From positions 38,143 through 102,142 of the forward strand of contig NZ_JAKOOW010000025.1 of NCBI RefSeq assembly GCF_022288825.1: a stretch of DNA of 64,000 nucleotides. The letters are read 5' to 3'. Both the position numbers and the translations under genes were made by a program. Source of the stretch: Kingella pumchi. Lineage in GTDB: Bacteria; Pseudomonadota; Gammaproteobacteria; Burkholderiales; Neisseriaceae. Positions 8,961 to 16,363 of the stretch are shown one piece after another. Position 1 is the stretch's first letter. The number at the start of each line of letters is the position of its first letter. Under the pieces are notes generated by a model. It saw only the letters and a program-made list of their open reading frames with translations. It made no database searches and was not told the origin of the DNA.

Positions 8961-9116
8961 TTATTTCAGTTTGGTTTCTTTGTACATAACGTGTTTGCGG
9001 GCAACCGGATCAAATTTTTTGATTTCCAGTTTGCCGGGCATGGTACGTTTGTTTTTGGTGGTGGTGTAGAAGTGGCCGGTGCCGGCGGACGATTCCAGTT
9101 TGATTTTATCGCGCAT
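8961..9116 (-). CDS. rpmG: 50S ribosomal protein L33
   Basis: A 51-residue ribosomal protein beginning MRDKIKLESSAGTGHFYTTT and ending YKETKLK, a clear L33. It lacks the paired CxxC motifs, so it is the zinc-free form. It lies 23 bases downstream of rpmB on the same strand, the usual rpmB-rpmG pair, and ends just before an intrinsic terminator. Confidence 0.95.
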   Translation of the reverse strand: MRDKIKLESSAGTGHFYTTTKNKRTMPGKLEIKKFDPVARKHVMYKETKLK

Positions 9117-9139
9117 GATGGTTTTCCTTTATCTACGGA

Positions 9140-9376
9140 TTAAACAGTTTCGCCGCGAGCACGCAGTTCGCTGATTACGGCTTCGATGCCGAGTTTGTCG
9201 ATGGTGCGCAGGGCGGCGTTGGATACGCGCAGGCGAACCCAGCGGTTTTCGCTTTCCACCCAGAAGCGGCGGCTTTGCAGGTTGGGCAGGAAGCGGCGTT
9301 TGGTTTTGTTGTTGGCATGCGATACGTTGTTGCCGGACATCGGGCGTTTGCCGGTTACTTTGCAAACTCGAGCCAT
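9140..9376 (-). CDS. rpmB: 50S ribosomal protein L28
   Basis: Ribosomal large-subunit protein of 78 residues. The start is the ATG opening MARVCKVTGKRPMSGNN, the universal L28 N-terminus; an in-frame ATG four codons upstream is less likely. It is first gene of the rpmB-rpmG operon, driven by a good promoter at 9477-9505. Confidence 0.96.
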   Translation of the reverse strand: MARVCKVTGKRPMSGNNVSHANNKTKRRFLPNLQSRRFWVESENRWVRLRVSNAALRTIDKLGIEAVISELRARGETV

Positions 9377-9476
9377 GATGGTCTCCAATACTGATTGTTT
9401 GAAAAATTGTTCGGGTTTCGTCCGCCGACCCGGCTAGTCGGGCGCATCTGCGGCGGCTGATACGGAAAAACGCGCG

Positions 9477-9505
9477 ATTATACGGGTTTTCCCGCCGACG
9501 GGCAA
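9477..9505 (-). promoter_or_regulatory. Promoter of rpmB-rpmG
   Basis: On the minus strand, TTGCCC, a 17-base spacer and a perfect TATAAT form a sigma-70 promoter about 100 bases upstream of rpmB. The same hexamer pair and spacing occur upstream of rpsF at 35973-36001. Confidence 0.75.
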
Positions 9506-9540
9506 AGGTTTTTTATCTGCGCCGCTACGGGCGCCGGCGC

Positions 9541-9569
9541 TTTGCACGGACGGGGTTTCGGGCGATAAT
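9541..9569 (+). promoter_or_regulatory. Candidate promoter of the 9640 gene
   Basis: TTTGCA, a 17-base spacer and GATAAT lie 71 bases upstream of the start at 9640, divergent from the rpmB promoter. Confidence 0.55.
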
Positions 9570-9639
9570 TGCCGCTCCCGCGCCACGGTTTCAGGCTGCC
9601 GGCGCCTGTCTTTACATCCGTTTTCAGAAAGGAAAACCC

Positions 9640-10419
9640 ATGCATCTTTCCCGATTTGCCGCTGCTCTGTTGCCCGTTTTGCTGGCCGCGCCGGTTTATG
9701 CGCAAAGTTGCGCCCAGGTTGATGGCAAGCTGGCCGCGCATTATCAGGAAATGATCGACAACGGCAGTTACGCCGGTAATGCTGCGGACGATGCTTCCGG
9801 GCGGCGCGACAAGGCCGCTGCCGCTTTTCAGGCTGCTTTGGGTGCTTATTTGAAAGATGCGTCGTCGTGGCAGTGCAAGTTTCCGCAAACGGTGGGTAAA
9901 AACGGCCTGAGAATCGTGGAGAGCAGCGATAGCAAACTGCGCACTTATTCGTGGGATGAACAGGACGGCGGTTCCATGCACAACCACACCACGCTGGCGC
10001 AATGGCGCGCCCCGTCCGGCGCCATCCGCGTAAAAACGCTGAGCACGGGCGAAGCGGCGCCGTTTGTAAGCGATCTGATTGCCGATAACTTCGGCCACTA
10101 CGGTAAAGGCTATATCGTGATCGGCTACGGCATCGGCAGCAGCCGCGCGCATTCCCAAGATTTGACCATCTACCGCCTGGGCGAGCGCAATTTGCAGCCT
10201 TTGAACATTATCCGTACGGCCAAGCTGACCAACACGCTGGGCTATGGCTTTGATGTAAGTACCGTGCAAAAAAGCGGCCTTGCCGACATCGCTTACGATC
10301 GAAGCAGCAAAACCATCAGCCTGCCGGTGGTGGTGGACGACGGCGAAGGCTTCGGCACCGTTAAGAAAGCCCGCATCCGCTACCGTTTCAACGGCCGGTA
10401 TTTCGTTAAAACCAAGTAA
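9640..10419 (+). CDS. Secreted protein of unknown function
   Basis: A 259-residue protein with a clear signal peptide (MHLSRFAAALLPVLLAAPVYA, cleavage near residue 21) and therefore probably periplasmic. I do not recognise the domain. Mature-region features are an early cysteine, a second cysteine in SSWQCKFPQ, a helical segment containing the DUS-encoded FQAALGAYL, and a C-terminal half that looks beta-rich. A good AGAAAGGAAAACCC precedes the start. It lies 23 bases before the vWA gene, which suggests an operon with the Ter-like genes. Confidence 0.8.
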   Translation: MHLSRFAAALLPVLLAAPVYAQSCAQVDGKLAAHYQEMIDNGSYAGNAADDASGRRDKAAAAFQAALGAYLKDASSWQCKFPQTVGKNGLRIVESSDSKLRTYSWDEQDGGSMHNHTTLAQWRAPSGAIRVKTLSTGEAAPFVSDLIADNFGHYGKGYIVIGYGIGSSRAHSQDLTIYRLGERNLQPLNIIRTAKLTNTLGYGFDVSTVQKSGLADIAYDRSSKTISLPVVVDDGEGFGTVKKARIRYRFNGRYFVKTK

Positions 10420-10442
10420 ACCCGATATTTCAGGAGAACGCT

Positions 10443-11096
10443 ATGTCCCGACGCCTGCTTACCTATATCTGCATCGACACTTCCGGCTCCATGCGCGGCG
10501 AGCCGATTGAAGCGGTAAACAACGGCCTGCAGTCGCTGCTCTCGTCGCTGCGGCAAAACCCCTACGCGCTCGAGAGCGTGTATCTGAACGTGGTAACCTT
10601 TGACAGCGGCATCAAAGAAGTGCTGCCGCTCACGCCGCTGGAGCAGGTGGTGATGCCTGAAATCGTCTGCCCCGACAGCGGTGCGACGCTGCTGGGCGAA
10701 GCGCTGGAGCATATCGCCGCATCGGTTGCACGCGACCGCGTGGTCGGCAGTGCCGAGCAAAAGGGCGACTGGCGGCCGATTCTGATTGTGCTTACCGACG
10801 GCAAACCCACCGACCTTCTGGCCTATAGCGAAGTGCTGCCGAAAATCAAGGCGCTGGGTTTCGGCAATATCGTTGCCTGCGCTGCCGGCCCCAAAGCCGA
10901 TCCGGCTTATCTCAAGCAGCTCACCGATACCGTGGTGTCGCTGGATACCATGGACGCGGCGTCGTTTGCTAAGTTTTTCCAATGGGTGTCCGAAGCGGTT
11001 GCCACCAACAGCAGCAATGCCGGCCAGGCCGCGCAGTCTGCCGATCAGGGCGACACCCTGCCGCCCCCGCCGCCCGAAATCAATATCGTGCTGTAA
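10443..11096 (+). CDS. vWA domain protein, TerY-like
   Basis: A 217-residue von Willebrand A domain protein with an intact metal-ion-dependent adhesion site: DTSGSM at residues 12-17, Thr82 in GATLLGEAL and Asp119 in LTDGKPTD. It resembles the TerY proteins of tellurite-resistance/stress loci. The last 30 or so residues are a low-complexity tail ending PPPPPEINIVL. No signal peptide is seen, so it is probably cytoplasmic. It is preceded by AGGAGAACGCT and followed 66 bases later by the TerA/TerD-like gene, the usual Ter partnership. Confidence 0.85.
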   Translation: MSRRLLTYICIDTSGSMRGEPIEAVNNGLQSLLSSLRQNPYALESVYLNVVTFDSGIKEVLPLTPLEQVVMPEIVCPDSGATLLGEALEHIAASVARDRVVGSAEQKGDWRPILIVLTDGKPTDLLAYSEVLPKIKALGFGNIVACAAGPKADPAYLKQLTDTVVSLDTMDAASFAKFFQWVSEAVATNSSNAGQAAQSADQGDTLPPPPPEINIVL

Positions 11097-11106
11097 ACCG
11101 CCGCCG

Positions 11107-11136
11107 CCGGCTTTTCAGGCTGCCTGAAAAAGCCGG
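11107..11136. repeat. DUS-centred palindrome between vWA and TerA-like genes
   Basis: CCGGCTTTTCAGGC and its complement flank the centre of a palindromic uptake sequence. This could form a strong hairpin between the two Ter-like genes and lower expression of the second. Confidence 0.65.
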
Positions 11137-11162
11137 CGGCGAATCTGTATGGGAGAAACCAG

Positions 11163-12338
11163 ATGAGCCAAATCCTTACACCCGGCGCCAATGCCGCTTT
11201 GGGTGCCGCCGATATTACCGTCCGCATCCGCTGCGCCCGTGAAATCGACGTTGCCGCCTACCGCCTGGCCGCCAACGGCAAAGTGCGCGGCGACGGCGAT
11301 ATGGTGTTTTACGGCCAAACCGCCAGTGACGACGGCAGCCTGAAATTTGCCGCCGGCAGCGGCGAGAGCAGTTTTCAGGCTGCTTTGGCGCGTCAGCCGG
11401 CGGCCATCGAGCGCATTGCCTTTGCCTTTTCCGCCGCCGTGCCCGCTTCGGCGCTGGGCAGTTTGAGCATCGAAGTGCTGGAAAACGGCGCCGTCAGCCT
11501 GAATTGTCCGGTCGAACTGGCCGGCCGCAGCGAAGCCGCGCTGATTTTGGGCGAATGCTACCGCCGCAACGGCGCGTGGAAATTCCGTTTCGTTGCCCAG
11601 GGATTTAACGGCGGGCTTAAGCCTTTGTCGGAGCATTTCGGCGTGGAAATTGCCGACGACGGCGCCGCGCCCGCCGGCGCGCCGAGTGCTCCGCCGGCAC
11701 CTGAGCCGCCGAAAGTCAATCTGGGCAAAGTTACGCTGGATAAGGCACGGCCGCAGCTGAGTTTGGAAAAACGCGGTGCGGACTTCGGCGAAATCAAAAT
11801 CAACCTGAACTGGAACCGCGGTGCCGCTCCCGCCCCCGCCGCGCGCGGTTTTCTTGCCGGCCTGTTCAACAAAGGGCAGGGCGGCGTCGATTTGGATTTG
11901 GGCGCCTTTGTCCGCCTGAAAAACGGCAGCACCGACGTGGTGCAGGCGCTGGGCGAGCGCTTTGGCAGCCTGAACCGCGCGCCCTATCTGCGTTTGCGCG
12001 GCGACGACCGCACCGGCGCCGTCAGCGAGGGCGAATGGCTGGACATCAACGGCTCGCAGTGGGCGCAAATCAGCGAAGTGCTGGTCTATGCCTTTATCTA
12101 CGAGGGCGTGCCCAACTGGGACGCCACCGACGGCGTGGTTACATTGCACGTGCAGGGCCAGCAGGTCGAAACCCGCCTGACCGAGGGCGGCAGCCGCAAC
12201 GGCATGTGCGCGGTGGCGCGGCTGATCAACGACAACGGCAGCATCCGCATCGAGCGTATCAACCGCTATTTCCCCGGCCATCAGGAAATGGACCGCGCCT
12301 TCGGTTGGGGCTTTTCCTGGACGCGCGGCAGCAAATAA
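11163..12338 (+). CDS. TerA/TerD-like stress protein, two domains
   Basis: A 391-residue protein. Residues 1 to about 165 are a TerD-type domain (ALILGECYRRNGAWKFRFVA and the following QGFNGGLKPL), and residues about 185-391 match the TerA-type C-terminal region (GVDLDLGAFVRL, FIYEGVPNWDATDGVVTLHV). A Pro/Ala-rich linker joins them. TerD domains bind calcium, and Ter genes are linked to tellurite, phage and envelope stress; the cellular function is not settled. An in-frame DUS encodes SSFQAALARQ. It is probably transcribed with the vWA gene. Confidence 0.85.
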   Translation: MSQILTPGANAALGAADITVRIRCAREIDVAAYRLAANGKVRGDGDMVFYGQTASDDGSLKFAAGSGESSFQAALARQPAAIERIAFAFSAAVPASALGSLSIEVLENGAVSLNCPVELAGRSEAALILGECYRRNGAWKFRFVAQGFNGGLKPLSEHFGVEIADDGAAPAGAPSAPPAPEPPKVNLGKVTLDKARPQLSLEKRGADFGEIKINLNWNRGAAPAPAARGFLAGLFNKGQGGVDLDLGAFVRLKNGSTDVVQALGERFGSLNRAPYLRLRGDDRTGAVSEGEWLDINGSQWAQISEVLVYAFIYEGVPNWDATDGVVTLHVQGQQVETRLTEGGSRNGMCAVARLINDNGSIRIERINRYFPGHQEMDRAFGWGFSWTRGSK

Positions 12339-12438
12339 TGCCGCTTCAGGCAGCCTGAAAGCAGCGTTTGAGCAGTTTTGGCGGCGAAAACGCAGCATCT
12401 GCGCCGGCAGAATGTAATAAAATACGCAGCTTTTCAGC

Positions 12439-12462
12439 GCGGGCGGACAGGCATCCGCCCGC
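12439..12462. promoter_or_regulatory. Perfect inverted repeat in the TetR-gene leader
   Basis: GCGGGCGGA and TCCGCCCGC form 9-base arms around a 6-base spacer, 33 bases before the TetR start and about 16 bases after a possible -10 box TAAAAT (12418-12423). It is a candidate autoregulatory operator or a leader hairpin. Confidence 0.45.
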
Positions 12463-12494
12463 CTGTGCCAGTTATCGAAAAGGAGACAGCGCCA

Positions 12495-13148
12495 ATGGCC
12501 AAAGAACCCAAGCAGCACCACACCTATGTGCGGATAGTCGAAGCCAGCCTGAAACTTTTCAACGAATCGGGCGAGCGCAACATCAGCACCAACCACATCG
12601 CCCAGTATCTCGACATCAGTCCCGGCAATCTCTACTACCACTTTGCTAACAAAGACGAAATCATCGTCCAGCTCTTTAAGCGCTACAGCCGCGATCTCTT
12701 GGGCTATCTGTCGCAAACGCCGCTGCCGCGCACCGTGGAAGACGCTGTCGGCTATATGCAGGGCGTGTACGACGTGATGTGGCAGTACCGTTTCCTGTTT
12801 AGCGACGTCAATACCCTGCTGCTGCGCAGCACCGAGCTTTTGGGCGAGCACAACGAATTTACCCGCGAACGCATCGCCCCGCTGCTGATCCGGCTTTTGG
12901 AGCAGATGCAGGACTTGGGCATGGTGAAAATCGACGCCATCGGCATGCGCGATTTGTCGGTCAATATGTGGCTGATTACCAAATACTGGCTCGATTTTGA
13001 CCGCTCGGTGGAAGGCGTCGACGGCTCCGGCGAATACGGTGCCGCCGCCAAACAACGCGGCGTGCGCCGCACCCTGAGCCTGCTGCGCCCCTATCTGCAG
13101 GGCAGCCATCTGGCGCGTTTTGATGAACTGATGGCGCAGGGCGGCTGA
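12495..13148 (+). CDS. TetR family transcriptional regulator
   Basis: A 217-residue one-component regulator. The N-terminal helix-turn-helix spans about residues 12-58, with the signature ISTNHIAQYLDISPGNLYYHF. The C-terminal ligand or dimer domain is helical and resembles the group of TetR proteins with a long QYRFLFSDVNTLLLRS-type segment. The start is ATG 12495 after AAAAGGAGACAGCGCCA; the frame is open upstream, but that region lacks a better start. The target is unknown; the neighbouring Ter-like genes or itself are candidates. Confidence 0.9.
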   Translation: MAKEPKQHHTYVRIVEASLKLFNESGERNISTNHIAQYLDISPGNLYYHFANKDEIIVQLFKRYSRDLLGYLSQTPLPRTVEDAVGYMQGVYDVMWQYRFLFSDVNTLLLRSTELLGEHNEFTRERIAPLLIRLLEQMQDLGMVKIDAIGMRDLSVNMWLITKYWLDFDRSVEGVDGSGEYGAAAKQRGVRRTLSLLRPYLQGSHLARFDELMAQGG

Positions 13149-13223
13149 ATCCGCTGCTTCAGCTGCAGGCAAACCGCAGTAAAGCAGCCTGAAAACCGTA
13201 TCGGTGGTTTTCAGGCTGTTTTT

Positions 13224-13247
13224 TGGTGCGCGGTGCGCACCCTACTG
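13224..13247. repeat. Short GGTGCGC...GCGCACCCTACT repeat, copy 1
   Basis: GGTGCGCGGTGCGCACCCTACTG, with an inner palindrome. A near-identical copy occurs at 13402-13424, and both lie in the same gap. Confidence 0.65.
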
Positions 13248-13250
13248 TGC

Positions 13251-13334
13251 GGGTCGGATACCCGTATCCGAGATTTTCATCTCTTGCCTGAATGCCGTCC
13301 TTGCGGCCGGCGGATTCAAGAATCCGACCTGCGC
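13251..13334. repeat. Intergenic repeat, copy 2
   Basis: GGGTCGGATACCCGTATCCG at one end and GGATTCAAGAATCCGACCTG at the other, with TTGCGGCCGGC near the right part, all matching copy 1 at 8706-8796. The middle is less conserved. Confidence 0.75.
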
Positions 13335-13401
13335 CACAGCTTAAAGCAGCCTGAAAACGGGAAATCCGTTTTCAGGCTGCTTTGGAGTTTGTTTACAGTT
13401 T

Positions 13402-13424
13402 GGTGCGCAGGGCGCACCCTACTG
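13402..13424. repeat. Short GGTGCGC...GCGCACCCTACT repeat, copy 2
   Basis: GGTGCGCAGGGCGCACCCTACTG. It differs from copy 1 only in the three central bases, as expected for a repeat whose palindromic arms are conserved. Confidence 0.65.
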
Positions 13425-13438
13425 GTTTTCAGGCTGCT

Positions 13439-14191
13439 TTAGGCCGGATTGGCTTCGTCGAAAAAGCTGACTTCGATGCCGAAGGTGTCGGCGATGGCGT
13501 TCCCGAGGGCTTGGATGCCGTAGCGTTCGGTGGCGTGGTGGCCGGCGCTGATAAAGACGGTGCCGGTTTCGTTGGCCAGATGGTATTGGGCTTCGGAGAT
13601 TTCGCCTGTGATGTAGGCGTCGGCGCCGTTGTCGATGGCAGCCTGAAAATAGCCCTGAGCGCCGCCGCTGCACCACACCAGTTTGTCGAGCACGCGCTCG
13701 GGGTCGCCGGCGACGGTGGGACGGCGGCCGAGGGCGGCGGCGATGTCGTCGGCAAGGCCGGTGAGGGTTTGGCCGCGTTTGCCGTTGCGCCCGGCGGCCA
13801 GCAGGTCTTGGTCGCCGAAGCGGTATTCGGGCAGCCAGCCGCAGCGCGCGGCCAGTTGGGCGTTGTTGCCCAGCTCGGGGTGGGCATCGAGCGGCAGGTG
13901 GTAGCCGGCCAGGTTGATGTCGTGGGCGAGCAGGGCGGCGATGCGCTGTTTTTTCCAGCCGGTAATGGTGGCCGGCTCGCTTTTCCAAAACATGCCGTGG
14001 TGCACCAGCAGCATATCGGCGCCGATGGCGGCGGCGTGGTCGATGGCGGCGCGGCTGGCGGTTACGGCGGTCAGGATGCGGCGGATGCCGGTGCGCCCTT
14101 CGACCTGCAGGCCGTTGGGGGCGTAGTCTTTGAAGCGTGCGGTATCGAGGGTGGCATCGCACCAGTCGAGCAGGGTTTGGCGGTCGGTCAT
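13439..14191 (-). CDS. Nif3-like dinuclear metal centre protein (YbgI family)
   Basis: A 250-residue member of the NIF3/YbgI family, toroidal hexamers with a two-metal site and unclear function (annotated elsewhere as GTP cyclohydrolase 1 type 2 homolog). Metal ligands are visible as the HHGMFWKSE pair of histidines, the HLPLDAHPELGNN segment and the late SAGHHATERYGIQALG. N-terminal YAPNGLQVEGR is also typical. It is downstream of a DUS and stands apart from the next minus-strand gene by only 31 bases, so it may be transcribed with it. Confidence 0.92.
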   Translation of the reverse strand: MTDRQTLLDWCDATLDTARFKDYAPNGLQVEGRTGIRRILTAVTASRAAIDHAAAIGADMLLVHHGMFWKSEPATITGWKKQRIAALLAHDINLAGYHLPLDAHPELGNNAQLAARCGWLPEYRFGDQDLLAAGRNGKRGQTLTGLADDIAAALGRRPTVAGDPERVLDKLVWCSGGAQGYFQAAIDNGADAYITGEISEAQYHLANETGTVFISAGHHATERYGIQALGNAIADTFGIEVSFFDEANPA

Positions 14192-14222
14192 AAGTTTTTC
14201 AGGCTGCCTGAGGCGGGGAGAA

Positions 14223-14660
14223 TCAGCCTTTTTTCGGCCGTACGGCTTCGATGCGCTCGCGGGCGCCGGAAAGGTCGATGCCGACCAGTTCGGCGGCCTT
14301 GATCAGGCTGTTGGTTTCGACGCCGAGCTTGGCTTGGTTGAGCGCCCACATCAGGGTGGAGCGGGTGCCGCTGCGGCAGTAGGCGAGAATGGGGGCGGGT
14401 GATTTGGCGACGGTTTCGCGGAATTCTTCGAGCAGCTGGTCGTTGATGCTGTCCATGGTTACCGGCAGATAGACGACGTTTTCGATACCGGCAGCCTGCA
14501 GCCAGCCGCGCACGGTTTCAAAGTCGGGCTGGCCGGGCTCTTCGCCGTCGGGGCGGTTGCAGATGACGGTTTTGATTTCGTATTGGGCGGCCTGCTTGGC
14601 CAGACGTTCGTTGAGTTGTTTGCTCACGTAGAGATAGTCGGCAAGTTTTTCCAATGCCAT
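14223..14660 (-). CDS. TIGR01244 family phosphatase/sulfurtransferase-like protein
   Basis: A 145-residue cytoplasmic protein of the DUF442 family, which includes the meningococcal protein NMA1982 with a phosphatase-like fold. The putative active-site loop is YCRSGTRSTLMW, with a cysteine and an arginine in the expected loop. The start is ATG 14660, following GAAAGGAAACCGAAA; the longer frame adds a non-conserved leader. The substrate is unknown. It lies upstream of the Nif3-like gene on the same strand. Confidence 0.85.
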   Translation of the reverse strand: MALEKLADYLYVSKQLNERLAKQAAQYEIKTVICNRPDGEEPGQPDFETVRGWLQAAGIENVVYLPVTMDSINDQLLEEFRETVAKSPAPILAYCRSGTRSTLMWALNQAKLGVETNSLIKAAELVGIDLSGARERIEAVRPKKG

Positions 14661-14817
14661 TTTCGGTTTCCTTTCTGCCGCTGGCAGCGGCATATTGTGT
14701 GTTGTTTGAAACGGGCGCGATTTTAACGCTTTTTGCCGCAGCGTGTTAATCCGGCGCCGGCGGCGGTTTTTTCAGGCTGCCTGAACGAAAGGCAGCCTGA
14801 AAAGAGGTAGGGCGTTT

Positions 14818-15429
14818 TCAGGCCGCTTCGGACTGCCACTGCCAGCGCCGGCGCCAGGCGCCGAGTACGGCGTCGGGGTATTTGCTGCTGCCGAGGCTGC
14901 CGTTGTAGCGGGCAAGCGCGCGGGTGAGGTTGCCGTTTTCCAGATTGCTGTAGTGACGCAGGATGGTGCAGCCGTAGCGCAGATTGGTGCGGATGTCGAA
15001 CAGATTGTGCTCTTCGGTGCCGATGTAGCGCTGCCAGAAAGGCATCACCTGCATCAGCCCTTTGGCGCCGACGGAACTGATGGCGTACTGGCGAAAGGCG
15101 CTTTCGACTTCGATCAGGCCGAGAATCACCTGGGTGTCCAGATCGGCGCGGGAGGATTCGTACTGGATCATCACCAGCAGGCGGCGGCGGGCGGCTTCGC
15201 TGTCGACGAAGCGGGCAAGGCGCACCGACATATCGTTGAGCCAGCGCTGGCCTTCGGCGGCGCGGGGAAACACCAGCCGCGGCGGGCTGGCGTTGGCAAC
15301 CGATTGGCGCATCACGCTGGCGACGTCGTCGGACAGGGTTTCTTCGCGCTGGGCGCCGGCATACGCCCACGGCGCCGCCAGCAGCGAAGCGGCGCCGGCA
15401 ATCAGGCGGCGGCGGACGGCATCGGTCAT
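14818..15429 (-). CDS. Lytic transglycosylase (SLT domain)
   Basis: A 203-residue murein-cleaving enzyme. The N-terminus RRRLIAGAASLLAAPWAYA is an export signal with a run of arginines. The catalytic segment VILGLIEVESAFRQYAIS contains the active glutamate, followed by SVGAKGLMQVMPFW and a late ALARYNGSLG, the SLT family 1 pattern. Its ATG overlaps the tehB stop by four bases (ATGA), so the two are translationally coupled even though their functions look unrelated. Confidence 0.93.
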   Translation of the reverse strand: MTDAVRRRLIAGAASLLAAPWAYAGAQREETLSDDVASVMRQSVANASPPRLVFPRAAEGQRWLNDMSVRLARFVDSEAARRRLLVMIQYESSRADLDTQVILGLIEVESAFRQYAISSVGAKGLMQVMPFWQRYIGTEEHNLFDIRTNLRYGCTILRHYSNLENGNLTRALARYNGSLGSSKYPDAVLGAWRRRWQWQSEAA

Positions 15430-16286
15430 GGTTTGCGCGCCAGCATGGTGGCGAATTTGAGTTGGATGGGGTTGCCGTTGGCGTCGGTGGCGTGCATCGA
15501 GCCGATTTCTTCGCGGTAATCGATCATTTCCCAGCCGTCGTAATAGCGTGCCAGCTCGCCTTCTTTGAAGGTGAAGTTAAACGGCATCATGCAGGGAAAG
15601 TCGGCGGTGTCCATCGCCGAAACGATCAGATTGTAGCCGCCCGATTGGGTGTGCGCCTGCATATCGGCGATGATGGCGGGCACGCGCTGCGGGTCGAGAA
15701 ACATAAACACCACGGTGGCGACGATAAAGCCGTAGTCTTCGCCGATGTCGGCCTGGTTGATGTCGTAGGCAAACGCCTGCAGCGGCAGGTTTTCCTGCGC
15801 CGCCGCTTCGGCCAGGCCGTGCAGGCCGCCGGGGTTGTAGTCGCAGGCATCGACATCAAAGCCGAGCAGGGCGAGCGTGAGCGCGTTGCGCCCCTGGCCG
15901 CAGCCTAAATCCAGCGTTTTGCACGGGGAAACGTGCGCGAGCGCTTCTTTGACCGCCGAATGGGTGGCGGTCATGCCGTATTTTTTGCGGAAATAGTCGG
16001 TTTTGTCGCACCAGAAGAAAAGCTGCAGCTGCAGATCGTCGCCCTGCGCTTCGATTTTGTGCCATTGCTGCGGCTGGATGACCCATTCGCCGCTCTCGGG
16101 TGTGAGCAGGTGTTCGGAAACGGTGCTGCCGTCTTCGTTCAGGCGGTAAAACTTCAGGCTGCCGGCCGAGACCTGCAGCCGCCCCCACGTGCCTTCCTGG
16201 GTGTTGTGCTGCGACAGCAGCGCGTTCGGAATATCGGCGGCGTGCCAAACGGGCATTTTTTTGTAGCAAATCAGATTGTCGTTCAT
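15426..16286 (-). CDS. tehB: TehB-type SAM-dependent methyltransferase
   Basis: A 286-residue two-domain protein. Residues 1 to about 95 form a small cupin-like domain (MPVWHAADIPNALL, WVIQPQQWHKIEAQG) and residues 96-286 a methyltransferase with SAM motif LDLGCGQGRNAL at 126-137. This architecture is that of long TehB proteins, which methylate tellurite and give resistance. An uptake sequence is translated as SAGSLKFYRL in the first domain. It is preceded by AAAGGACGACACC. It is about 3 kb from the TerA/TerD-like gene. Confidence 0.9.
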   Translation of the reverse strand: MNDNLICYKKMPVWHAADIPNALLSQHNTQEGTWGRLQVSAGSLKFYRLNEDGSTVSEHLLTPESGEWVIQPQQWHKIEAQGDDLQLQLFFWCDKTDYFRKKYGMTATHSAVKEALAHVSPCKTLDLGCGQGRNALTLALLGFDVDACDYNPGGLHGLAEAAAQENLPLQAFAYDINQADIGEDYGFIVATVVFMFLDPQRVPAIIADMQAHTQSGGYNLIVSAMDTADFPCMMPFNFTFKEGELARYYDGWEMIDYREEIGSMHATDANGNPIQLKFATMLARKP

Positions 16287-16363
16287 GGTGTCGTCCTTTG
16301 TGTCGAGAGTGTGAACAGGTTTTCAGGCTGCCTGAAAACGGCAAAGCGCCCAATCTTGGCGTG

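Noticed and set aside
8639..9143. Overlapping short frames near rpmG
   Set aside because: They run through uptake words, the 90-base repeat and antisense rpmG; no homology to anything I recognise.
11115..13172. 685-codon open frame on the minus strand
   Set aside because: It lies antisense to the TerA-like and TetR genes and reflects high G+C third positions. It has a low-complexity composition and no ribosome site.
13233..13442. 69-codon frame between TetR and the Nif3-like gene
   Set aside because: Made entirely of repeat and uptake-word sequence.
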